DNA from: JADHTT01 sp964633845
GTDB taxonomy: Bacteria; Campylobacterota; Campylobacteria; Campylobacterales; Arcobacteraceae
Direction: 5' to 3'
Assembly (NCBI GenBank): GCA_964633845.1
Contig: CAZWLA010000005.1
Location: forward strand, 1 to 42,664
Length of the DNA: 42,664 bases
Both the position numbers and the translations under genes were made by a program. Of the stretch, positions 8,413-15,251 are shown piece by piece. Within the stretch, counting starts at the first letter, position 1. Every line of letters begins with the position of its first letter. The notes below the pieces were generated by a model. That model saw only the letters and a list, made by a program, of their open reading frames with translations. It made no database searches and was not told where the DNA came from.

Positions 8413-9114
8413 ATGTTAAATAATAAAACTTTTTTAGCGATTATTCCAGCTCGTGCTGGTAGTAAAAGGCTTCCAAATAAAAATATACTAGATTTAAATG
8501 GTAAACCATTAGTTGCATATACTATAGAAGCAGCGACTCATAGTAAGTATATAGATAAAATTGTTGTAAGCAGTGATAGTGATAATGTATTAAAAATTAC
8601 AGAATATTACAATGTTGATAGGATTAAAAGACCACAAAAACTTGCTACAGATTCAACTACTACATTTGATGCTATAAAACATGCATTATATGAATATAAT
8701 CAATATGATTTTATAATTATACTTCAACCAACATCTCCACTTAGAACGTCAAAACATATAGATGAAGCTATAGAACTCCTTTATAAGAAACAAGCAGATG
8801 CTATAATAAGTGTATGTGAAGTAGAACATTCACCCCTGTGGAGTAATATACTTCCTGATAATGGAGATATGTCAAACTTTTTATCAAAAGATAGTCACAA
8901 AAGAAGTCAAGACTTACAAACATACTACAGATTAAATGGAGCAATATATATTTGTAATACAGTCAAGTACTTAAGTGAACAAACAGCTTTCCTTGAAAAC
9001 AACATATTTAGTTATATAATGCCACAAGATGCTTCTGTGGATATAGATACAAATTTAGATTTTACTTTGGCTAGTATTATTCAAAAAAGGATTCTTAAAT
9101 CATGCCAAATATAG
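8413..9114 (+). CDS. legF: CMP-legionaminate synthetase (NeuA family, PtmB/LegF)
   Basis: This acylneuraminate cytidylyltransferase activates the nine-carbon sugar with CTP. IIPARAGSKRLPNKN (residues 10-24) is the CTP-binding signature, followed by VVSSDSD, LQPTSPLR and the metal-binding DIDTNLDF near the end. The length is normal. A good ribosome site (AAAAGGAA, 8396-8403) precedes the ATG. The final 13 bases overlap the Maf gene, which couples donor synthesis to the transferase. Confidence 0.88.
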   Translation: MLNNKTFLAIIPARAGSKRLPNKNILDLNGKPLVAYTIEAATHSKYIDKIVVSSDSDNVLKITEYYNVDRIKRPQKLATDSTTTFDAIKHALYEYNQYDFIIILQPTSPLRTSKHIDEAIELLYKKQADAIISVCEVEHSPLWSNILPDNGDMSNFLSKDSHKRSQDLQTYYRLNGAIYICNTVKYLSEQTAFLENNIFSYIMPQDASVDIDTNLDFTLASIIQKRILKSCQI

Positions 9115-11060
9115 AACAAAACTGCATAGATCGATATAATACAAATATGGCTTATATTAAAAAAATAGATTTGGACTTATTTAATAAAATTATTTTATTA
9201 AATACAGCTATAGAGGAAAAGTTATATCAGGAAAGATATGCTTTAGAGTATATTGAAAAATCTTTTAATATTAGGGTTTTAAGTGATAATACCTATCTTT
9301 ATAATAATATAAATATAGATGCAAAAAATAAATTATATGAAATAGAAAATAAACCAAAATCTTTTTCAGGAATAAAGAATATTGATATTCCTCATAAATA
9401 TGTAGTACCAGATGACATATCAAAAGGGGTATTAGAATCATTTTATCCATTTATTGAATATGTAGAAAAGTATACTAAAGAAAAAAAAATTAATAATTTA
9501 AATAAATTTATTTTTTTTGGATGTGGTTTATCTAATCATATTGAATTATTTATTAAAACTTATACTCCTAAAATAGTTATGGTTGAAGAAAATGATTTAG
9601 AGATTTTTAGACTATCTTTATTTGTAACAGATTATGAGAGTTTATCCCATAATACTGATTTTATTTTTTCAATTATGAGTAATAGCATGGAAGGTAAACA
9701 ATATATGAATAAATTTATGGATGAGTTTAGTTTTTATAATTATTCTATAGGTTTTGATACTTTGAATGAGGCAAATATGATGAATATTAATAAGTATTTA
9801 AATTATATTGCAACAAGTGATAATGCAGATTTTCCAGTATCAGGATTACTATTTTCTTTACAAAGACATGTAAATTTAATAAATAATGATAATAGTAAAT
9901 TTATAAATTTTAAACAAAATGCCACCGTATTATATGATTTACCAACACTTGTGCTTGCTCCTGGACCATCTTTATCTAAACATATTGATTGGCTTTTGCT
10001 AAATCAGAATAAATTTTTTATTATTGCACTGGGTGCAGCAGTTAAAACTTTATATAAGTTTGGTATAAAAGCAGATGCTATTATAAATGTAGATCCTAAT
10101 ATAATTATATTAAATCAATTTGAAGGAGTTTCAAGTGAATATTTACAAGATACTATATTTATTGCTTCTACAAATACAGTAAAAGAAGTTTTAAGTTTAT
10201 TTAATCAAGATAATATTTTATATGTACAAGTATTTTATGATTTAATTAATCAACCATTTTTTGCTGGTAAATCAGTTGGTGATGCACTAATGAATATTTT
10301 ATTATTATTAGAATTTCGTAATATTTACTTGCTTGGTACAGATTTGGCCATAGATCAGTTAACTGGAGCATCACATAGTAAAGATCATATACATTATAAA
10401 GAGCATGCAGTTTTAGAGTCATATGAATTGAAGAATGCTAAATTTAATAGCGAAGATCTTATAGAGGTTAGTGGTAACTTTCAAGATAAGGTATTAACTA
10501 CTAGATTTTTTAATAGTGTCAAAGAGTTGTATGAGAATCATATCATGATTAATTCTACTAAAAGTACTACTATATATAATTTATCTGATGGTGCATTTAT
10601 AGAAGGTACTGTACCATTAAATATAGATTTATTAAAATTAATTCAAGTCCTTGACAAAAGAAGTATAATAAAAAAAATTATAAATACTTTAACTTTAAAA
10701 GAATTAGATTTAGGTAAACAGAAATTTACAAATGTTACTACACTTAATATTTTACTAAAGGATTTAAATAGTAAAAAAATGCATATATCGGATAGTTTTA
10801 ATAATATTATGGATACAAAACTGAATATTAGTATACAAATTAAACAGATGGCAAAAGAGTATAAAATAGATCAGCTTCTATTTGAATTAATTTTATCTTT
10901 TGAAAAACTAACTGATCCATACTTTTTCAAGTTTATTTCTTTGAAAGAGAATAGAAAAGATATTAGTAATCTACAATACTTGATGAATATATGGATAGAA
11001 TTACTAATTAAAATAATATCAAAATATATGAATATTATGAATCAATTAATAATCAAGTAG
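9102..11060 (+). CDS. maf: Maf family flagellin glycosyltransferase (DUF115)
   Basis: A 652-residue motility accessory factor. A Rossmann-like domain (about 140-200, FIFFGCGLSNHIELF) precedes the MptE-like DUF115 core. That core contains LAPGPSLSKH from residue 285, IALGAAVK, INVDPN and YLLGTDLAID with a following SHS. Maf proteins transfer CMP-activated legionaminic or pseudaminic acid to Ser/Thr of flagellin. Its place at the end of the sugar operon and tail-to-tail with flagellin fits that role. The coding sequence holds A8 and T8 runs near 9481 and 9512, which could slip. The stop codon lies inside the shared terminator stem. Confidence 0.85.
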   Translation: MPNIEQNCIDRYNTNMAYIKKIDLDLFNKIILLNTAIEEKLYQERYALEYIEKSFNIRVLSDNTYLYNNINIDAKNKLYEIENKPKSFSGIKNIDIPHKYVVPDDISKGVLESFYPFIEYVEKYTKEKKINNLNKFIFFGCGLSNHIELFIKTYTPKIVMVEENDLEIFRLSLFVTDYESLSHNTDFIFSIMSNSMEGKQYMNKFMDEFSFYNYSIGFDTLNEANMMNINKYLNYIATSDNADFPVSGLLFSLQRHVNLINNDNSKFINFKQNATVLYDLPTLVLAPGPSLSKHIDWLLLNQNKFFIIALGAAVKTLYKFGIKADAIINVDPNIIILNQFEGVSSEYLQDTIFIASTNTVKEVLSLFNQDNILYVQVFYDLINQPFFAGKSVGDALMNILLLLEFRNIYLLGTDLAIDQLTGASHSKDHIHYKEHAVLESYELKNAKFNSEDLIEVSGNFQDKVLTTRFFNSVKELYENHIMINSTKSTTIYNLSDGAFIEGTVPLNIDLLKLIQVLDKRSIIKKIINTLTLKELDLGKQKFTNVTTLNILLKDLNSKKMHISDSFNNIMDTKLNISIQIKQMAKEYKIDQLLFELILSFEKLTDPYFFKFISLKENRKDISNLQYLMNIWIELLIKIISKYMNIMNQLIIK

Positions 11061-11080
11061 AGCATTAATTAGCTCTACTT
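11055..11080. terminator. Bidirectional terminator between maf and flagellin
   Basis: AAGTAGAGC (11055-11063) pairs perfectly with GCTCTACTT (11072-11080) around an 8-base loop, with weak T runs on both strands. It includes the maf stop codon. It can serve maf on the plus strand and flagellin on the minus strand. Confidence 0.7.
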
Positions 11081-11091
11081 TCTATACTTAG

Positions 11092-11154
11092 TCACTGTAA
11101 AAGTTTAAGTATATTTTCTAAAGAAATATTTGGTGTTCTAAAGAGTTCTTTCAA
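11092..11154 (-). other. Micro-ORF downstream of flagellin (copy 2)
   Basis: A 20-codon frame starts at TTG (11152-11154), seven bases past the flagellin stop, and ends at TGA (11092-11094). An AGG lies six bases before the TTG, overlapping the flagellin stop region, so coupled re-initiation is conceivable. The peptide ends PNISLENILKLLQ. The copy at 456-518 keeps length and frame, with Leu codons and even the stop changed to synonyms. No function is known to me. Confidence 0.35.
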
Positions 11155-11161
11155 TTATTAC

Positions 11162-12022
11162 CTACTGTAATAATTTTAATACGTTTTGTTGGATGCTGTT
11201 AGCTTGACTCATCGCATATGTACCCGCTTGAGCGATAATGTTTTGCTTGTTGAAGTTCGCAGATTCAGCAGCATAATCAACATCTCTAATGATAGACTCA
11301 GCAGCCTTAATATTTGTCTGAGTAGTCATCATATTTCTAATAGCAGATTCAACTTGATTTTGACCAGAACCGAATTCAGATCTAACCTTATTTAAGTTTG
11401 TTAATGCTTTATCAATAGTATCCATAGACCCGTTAGCTAGAGTAGCTGTAAATGTTACCCCCGTCTCAAAACCAGCTTTTAAACTAGCCAAAGCTGCACC
11501 ACTTGTACCATTTGACGAACTTGCTATAGAGCCTGTAGTTGCTGCATGTGATGTACTTACACTTACCGTCTCCGCAGCTGCTTCACCAATTTGGAATGTA
11601 AAATCAGATCCATCTAGTAGTGCTTGACTATTATAGTTTGTAGTAGTAGAAATATTATCAAACTGTGTTAATAATGCTTTAATTTCTTTTCCAATTGCAG
11701 TTCTACCATCTTCAGATGTAGTAGATGTCGCTGCTTGAAGTAATTTAGTTTTTACCATATCTAAAATGTTAGATTGCTCACCCATTGCTTTATCCGCAAT
11801 CTGAATGAATGAGTTAGCAGAGTTTGCATTTGAAATACCTTGTGCAATACCTGAAGCCTGAGTTCTAAGTTTATCAGCAATTGCCATACCAGAAGCATCA
11901 TCCGAAGCTTTGTTAATTCTAAGACCTGAAGAAAGTTTTTCTAGTGAAGTACCTAGGTTCTTATTTGTGTTTATAGAAGATTCTTGAGCAACCATGCTCG
12001 CTACATTTGTATTAATTCTCAT
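11162..12022 (-). CDS. flaA: Flagellin
   Basis: A flagellin of 286 residues, the filament subunit. The N-terminal D0/D1 helices start MRINTNVASMVAQESSINTN and include LSSGLRINKASDDASGMAIA. The C-terminal D1/D0 part includes IRDVDYAAESANFNKQNIIAQ and ends in NVLKLLQ. The centre (about 150-205) is short and Ser/Thr-rich, a natural target for the Maf glycosyltransferase. Around residue 89 it has DMVKTKLLQAAT instead of the enteric TLR5-recognised sequence, as in other Campylobacterota. The ribosome site is AAGGAT. The leader contains three inverted repeats (12043-12154). Transcription runs toward maf, and the two genes share a terminator. Confidence 0.95.
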   Translation of the reverse strand: MRINTNVASMVAQESSINTNKNLGTSLEKLSSGLRINKASDDASGMAIADKLRTQASGIAQGISNANSANSFIQIADKAMGEQSNILDMVKTKLLQAATSTTSEDGRTAIGKEIKALLTQFDNISTTTNYNSQALLDGSDFTFQIGEAAAETVSVSTSHAATTGSIASSSNGTSGAALASLKAGFETGVTFTATLANGSMDTIDKALTNLNKVRSEFGSGQNQVESAIRNMMTTQTNIKAAESIIRDVDYAAESANFNKQNIIAQAGTYAMSQANSIQQNVLKLLQ

Positions 12023-12042
12023 AATTTATCCTTTTTATATAA

Positions 12043-12154
12043 ATCTATCTTGAGAGGATAGATGGATCACTAATAGTCAAAATTGACTACAACGGAATAC
12101 ATTCTCAGGTAAGTGAGCATAAGAGTCAAAGCTCTTTTGGAATCAATTGATCCC
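12043..12154 (-). promoter_or_regulatory. Inverted repeats in the flagellin upstream region
   Basis: Three symmetric elements precede flagellin. The first is ATCTATC/GATAGAT with a 7-base loop (12043-12063). The second is TAGTCAA-AA-TTGACTA (12074-12089), a perfect palindrome with a 2-base spacer. The third is GGAATCAATTGATCCC (12139-12154), nearly palindromic. The first is close enough to the start to be an mRNA hairpin; the others could be protein sites or leader structure. I cannot place the flagellin promoter with confidence; no sigma-54 or clear sigma-28 sequence is seen. Confidence 0.4.
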
Positions 12155-12191
12155 TAATTAGAATAAAAGTATGACATAGGTTTTTTTAAAA

Positions 12192-12202
12192 TTAGCTTAA
12201 AT
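12192..12202 (+). repeat. 11-bp direct repeat flanking hipBA, left copy
   Basis: TTAGCTTAAAT occurs here and again at 13722-13732, just after hipA and in the flgL leader. The pair brackets the hipBA module. It may mark a duplication or an insertion, but an 11-bp AT-rich match is weak evidence on its own. Confidence 0.4.
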
Positions 12203-12232
12203 TAATTAAAAATCTAGCTAAAGTGTATATGG

Positions 12233-12284
12233 TCAAGTATATTTGACATAAATGTATTAAATTGATATAATATCAAGTATATTT
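12233..12284 (+). promoter_or_regulatory. hipBA promoter with repeated operator-like sites
   Basis: A consensus sigma-70 promoter is present: TTGACA (12243-12248), a 17-base spacer and TATAAT (12266-12271). The 12-base word TCAAGTATATTT occurs at 12233-12244, covering the -35, and again at 12273-12284, covering the start of transcription, exactly 40 bases apart. GTCAA-N6-TTGAC (12232-12247) is also an inverted repeat. The layout suits autorepression by the HipB antitoxin, cooperatively at two sites. Confidence 0.65.
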
Positions 12285-12303
12285 TATAAGGATAGCTATT
12301 GTT

Positions 12304-12546
12304 ATGGATTTTAAAGAGTTTGGTAAGTCTATTGCACAATTAAGAAAAGAAAAAAAAATTTCTCAAAAAGAGTTATCTGATCATTTATCTATTTCAAGAG
12401 CTACGATTAGTAGTCTTGAAAATGGCAGAGGTGTAGATATAGGGCTTCGAAAAATATTAAAAATATTAGACTATTTGGATCTGGAGATATCTATAAAAGA
12501 AAAATCAAAATTTCCAGTATTTGAGGATTTGTTAAGTGAAAGATAG
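12304..12546 (+). CDS. hipB: HipB-type XRE-family antitoxin
   Basis: An 80-residue XRE/Cro-type helix-turn-helix protein. The HTH covers about residues 10-45, with SQKELSDHLSISRATISSLE as its core. It should repress its own promoter and neutralise HipA. AAGGA (12288-12292) precedes the ATG by 11 bases. Its stop overlaps the hipA start (GTG at 12536). An A9 run at 12350-12358 lies within the coding sequence. Confidence 0.85.
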   Translation: MDFKEFGKSIAQLRKEKKISQKELSDHLSISRATISSLENGRGVDIGLRKILKILDYLDLEISIKEKSKFPVFEDLLSER

Positions 12547-13714
12547 CTTAAATATAAAAATAAATGGTCTTAAATCTGGAAGTATAACACTTGAAAATGA
12601 TGAGTATATATATCATTATACTACAGACAATAAAGATGATTTTATATCATTAACAATGCCAATAAGAACAAAAGACTATATTCATAATATGCTTCACCCT
12701 ATATTTGAAATGCATCTACCTGAAGGCTATCTATTATCAATTATAAAAAAACACTTTTCAAAAATAGTAACGACAAATGATTTTGGTTTATTAAAATTAA
12801 TGTCACCTTTCATAAAAGGTAGGATTAGTTATGAGTCTAAAAAAGACAATTTTATTGAGCCTTTATCTTTAGATGATTTACTATATCCAAAAAGTGATAT
12901 GTTATTTGATGAATTAGTTCATCGTTTTGCTTTTAGTTCAGCTTTAAGTGGTGTCCAGCCTAAAGTCCTAGCAAGTGTTGAAAATAAGGCAACATTGAAA
13001 TATGATGACTATATAATAAAGTCTTGGGGTGAAGATTATCAAGAGTTAGCACTAAATGAATACTTTTGTATGAAAGTTGTTCAGGAAGCAGGTGTTTTGG
13101 TTCCTGAATTTTTTATTTCAAAGGATGATAAACTTTTTATTATGAAGAGATTTGATATTTTGGATGATGGGAAAGTATTAGGCTTTGAAGATATGTGTGT
13201 ATTACAAGCTAAACAAAGAGATGATAAATATGATGGAAGTTATGAGAAAATTTCTAAAACTATAAAGTTATTTGTAAGTAAGGAATCTAAAAAAGATTCA
13301 TTAAAAGATTTTTATAAAATGATTGTCATCAATAATCTACTTCAAAATGGTGATGCCCATTTAAAGAACTTTGGACTACTTTATGATGGAATAGATAATA
13401 TTAAATTAGCTCCAGCATACGATATAGTGTGTACAACAGTATATATTAAAAATGATATTCCGGCATTAAACTTACTGGGTAGTAAAAAATGGTGGGATAA
13501 AAAATTTTTAATTCGTTTTGGAAAAGAGAGTTGTGACCTTAGTCAAAAAGAAGCAGAAAATTGTTATGATGAATGCATAGTAGCTATAAGAGAAGTATCT
13601 ACTACAATAAAGACAAAACAACAATCAGTAAGTAAAGAAAAATATGAATTTTTAGAAAAACTTTTGTGTGTATTTCAAAGAGCAGAGGAAAATTTAATTA
13701 ATTCGCTATTTTAG
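12536..13714 (+). CDS. hipA: HipA-type serine/threonine kinase toxin
   Basis: A 392-residue HipA kinase with an N-terminal HipA-like domain (about 1-95) and a kinase core. FSSALSGVQPKVL is the glycine-rich loop region. QNGDAHLKNFGLL gives D273 and N278, and APAYDIVCT gives D296; the 23-residue spacing of the two Asp matches E. coli HipA. E. coli HipA phosphorylates glutamyl-tRNA synthetase; the target here is unknown. It starts at GTG inside hipB. Its last nine residues and stop are encoded by a 31-bp sequence shared with the 3' end of flgL (13684-13714 versus 14786-14816, one mismatch), so the C-terminus is probably borrowed. Confidence 0.88.
   Translation: MKDSLNIKINGLKSGSITLENDEYIYHYTTDNKDDFISLTMPIRTKDYIHNMLHPIFEMHLPEGYLLSIIKKHFSKIVTTNDFGLLKLMSPFIKGRISYESKKDNFIEPLSLDDLLYPKSDMLFDELVHRFAFSSALSGVQPKVLASVENKATLKYDDYIIKSWGEDYQELALNEYFCMKVVQEAGVLVPEFFISKDDKLFIMKRFDILDDGKVLGFEDMCVLQAKQRDDKYDGSYEKISKTIKLFVSKESKKDSLKDFYKMIVINNLLQNGDAHLKNFGLLYDGIDNIKLAPAYDIVCTTVYIKNDIPALNLLGSKKWWDKKFLIRFGKESCDLSQKEAENCYDECIVAIREVSTTIKTKQQSVSKEKYEFLEKLLCVFQRAEENLINSLF
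13684..13714 (+). repeat. 31-bp repeat, copy at the hipA 3' end
   Basis: The last ten codons of hipA and its TAG match 14786-14816 at the end of flgL at 30 of 31 positions (T at 13693, C at 14795). Both copies are read in the same frame and give ENLINSLF-stop. The similarity ends exactly at the stop codon. Confidence 0.9.
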
Positions 13715-13721
13715 TTTAATG

Positions 13722-13748
13722 TTAGCTTAAATAAAATAGTGTTACAAT
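13722..13748 (+). promoter_or_regulatory. flgL promoter region with right copy of the 11-bp repeat
   Basis: TTAGCTTAAAT (13722-13732) repeats the sequence at 12192. An extended -10, TG-T-TACAAT, lies at 13740-13748, about 30 bases before the flgL start codon. A -35 box is not clear, which is common in Campylobacterota. Confidence 0.5.
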
Positions 13749-13778
13749 CTTTAAATTAAAAATTTGAAAGGTGATATG

Positions 13779-14816
13779 ATGGATATTAGATCAGATATGA
13801 TAGTCCAGCTTAAGTCTGCTAGAGTTCAACTAGAAAAAGTATCAGAAGAGTTAGCTAGTGGTGTACAATCAGAATATACCACAGCAGACTACAAAAAGAA
13901 GTTACAGTTAGAAGATCAAGTATCAAAATATACATATATAAATGAAAACCTAAATCTAATAAAATCACAAAATATATCATCAGATACAGCTATGTCTGAG
14001 ATAAAAGATATTGTCTCAGCAATAAATGCAAAAGTAATAGCAGCTGGTACAGATACAGTAAGTGATGAGGGTAGAGATATTATAGTAAGAGATATTAAGT
14101 CTTATAAAGATTCTATTATAGATCAACTTAATAGTGAAGTGATGTTTACAAAGTTATTTGCTGGAGATAATAAAAGTCAAACTCCATTTAGCTATACAAA
14201 AGATGCAAATGGTAACTATACAGATATAGTTTACGAAGGTTCTATAGATAAATTTGCACAAAGAATTGATACAGCTACTACAAAAGAGCAAGGTGTTACA
14301 GGGCTTAATGTCATGGGTGGATTAGTAGATAGTGATGGTGTATTAAAATACAATGAACTAGGACAAGAAGTAGATGCTAATGGTGATCTTGTGATAGATG
14401 CTACTACTGGAGAGATTCAAGTATTAGATATAAATAATCAGCCAGAAGACTTAACTCTAAAAGTGATATATGAGATTGATCAGGCTATTGAAGCTATAGA
14501 TAACAATGAAATTATAGCAAATACAGATGGTAGATCTATAGGTGGTATGAGCGAGAGAATAGGTACCGAAGTTTACGATAAGATAAATTTGCAACATGCA
14601 TATCTTGGTAGTAGCAATGAAGTGTTTATTAAGCTATTTGATCAAAATAGTGTAAAGTTACTTGATCTAAAAGTTACAGATGCTCAATTAAATGAAGTAG
14701 ATATTACAGAAGCTACATTGAGATTGCAGCAGATTGAGCTTATGTATCAGTCAATGTTTAGTACATTAAGACAAATCAATGAGATAGAGGAAAACTTAAT
14801 TAATTCGCTATTTTAG
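13779..14816 (+). CDS. flgL: FlgL hook-filament junction protein
   Basis: This is FlgL, which joins the hook (through FlgK) to the filament. The N-terminal flagellin-like helix (QLKSARVQLEKVSEELASG), AGDN near residue 130 and the C-terminal helix ending in ENLINSLF identify it. I prefer ATG 13779, seven bases after AAAGG; ATG 13776 and TTG 13764 are also open, but TTG would overlap the ribosome site. The middle contains a small variable domain. The 3' end overlaps the convergent gene at 14808 by nine bases and carries the 31-bp repeat shared with hipA. Confidence 0.85.
   Translation: MDIRSDMIVQLKSARVQLEKVSEELASGVQSEYTTADYKKKLQLEDQVSKYTYINENLNLIKSQNISSDTAMSEIKDIVSAINAKVIAAGTDTVSDEGRDIIVRDIKSYKDSIIDQLNSEVMFTKLFAGDNKSQTPFSYTKDANGNYTDIVYEGSIDKFAQRIDTATTKEQGVTGLNVMGGLVDSDGVLKYNELGQEVDANGDLVIDATTGEIQVLDINNQPEDLTLKVIYEIDQAIEAIDNNEIIANTDGRSIGGMSERIGTEVYDKINLQHAYLGSSNEVFIKLFDQNSVKLLDLKVTDAQLNEVDITEATLRLQQIELMYQSMFSTLRQINEIEENLINSLF
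14786..14816 (+). repeat. 31-bp repeat, copy at the flgL 3' end
   Basis: Partner of 13684-13714. The encoded residues continue the D0 helix that FlgL needs, so flgL is probably the source and hipA the recipient. Sequence alone does not prove the direction. Confidence 0.9.
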
Positions 14817-15236
14817 ATTTTCATCTCTTTTAATCGTAAGTAGTTTTTTTATATCTAGTGATACTTTCCATAGACCATTTGTTTTTTGAGTACTAGCTAG
14901 GCTATCATATCTTAACGATAGTCTTTTAACGCCTTCTTGTTTAGTTAAAAAAATCGTTAGGTGTTGTTTTGTAAGCTTGATAGACTCAATATGATTAGCA
15001 CCAACTAAACTGATAATATTTTCTGACTCATTTAATATAGCTCGGCTAAGTTTTCTAGCTTCAATTTTATTTTTATCTATTGTCTCAAGCTTCTTTTCAA
15101 AGGCTATATTATCTTCTTCAGTTTTATTTACAATATGAAAGTAAAAATAAGAAAACATACCAAGTATAATAAGAACTGCTATTGATAGTCTTAATATCTT
15201 TTCGGATGATTGTTCTCTTTGTACTTTTATGATCAT
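14808..15236 (-). CDS. Unknown single-pass membrane protein in the fliL operon
   Basis: A 142-residue protein I do not recognise. A short basic N-terminus (to about residue 14) precedes one membrane segment (LSIAVLIILGMFSYFYFHIV, about 17-36). A helical, charged stretch and a small globular part follow, probably periplasmic. It is the last gene of the minus-strand block fliL - this gene, 15 bases after the fliL stop. The topology and place suggest a partner of FliL or the stator, but nothing in the sequence proves it. Confidence 0.6.
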   Translation of the reverse strand: MIIKVQREQSSEKILRLSIAVLIILGMFSYFYFHIVNKTEEDNIAFEKKLETIDKNKIEARKLSRAILNESENIISLVGANHIESIKLTKQHLTIFLTKQEGVKRLSLRYDSLASTQKTNGLWKVSLDIKKLLTIKRDENLK

Positions 15237-15251
15237 AGTATTTTTACAATC

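Noticed and set aside
669..9114. A pseudaminic acid pathway
   Set aside because: The 4,6-dehydratase and aminotransferase alone would allow it, but the NeuC-type hydrolysing epimerase, the NeuD-type acetyltransferase and PtmE point to the legionaminic route, and no PseG or PseH is seen.
12192..13732. An insertion sequence or transposon carrying hipBA
   Set aside because: No transposase, integrase or terminal inverted repeats are present; only short direct repeats and the shared flgL tail.
13764..13778. TTG 13764 as the flgL start
   Set aside because: It would place the start at the edge of the AAAGGTGAT ribosome site; ATG 13779 has normal spacing. The same reasoning moved the flgF start to 19991 and the small-protein start to 29127.
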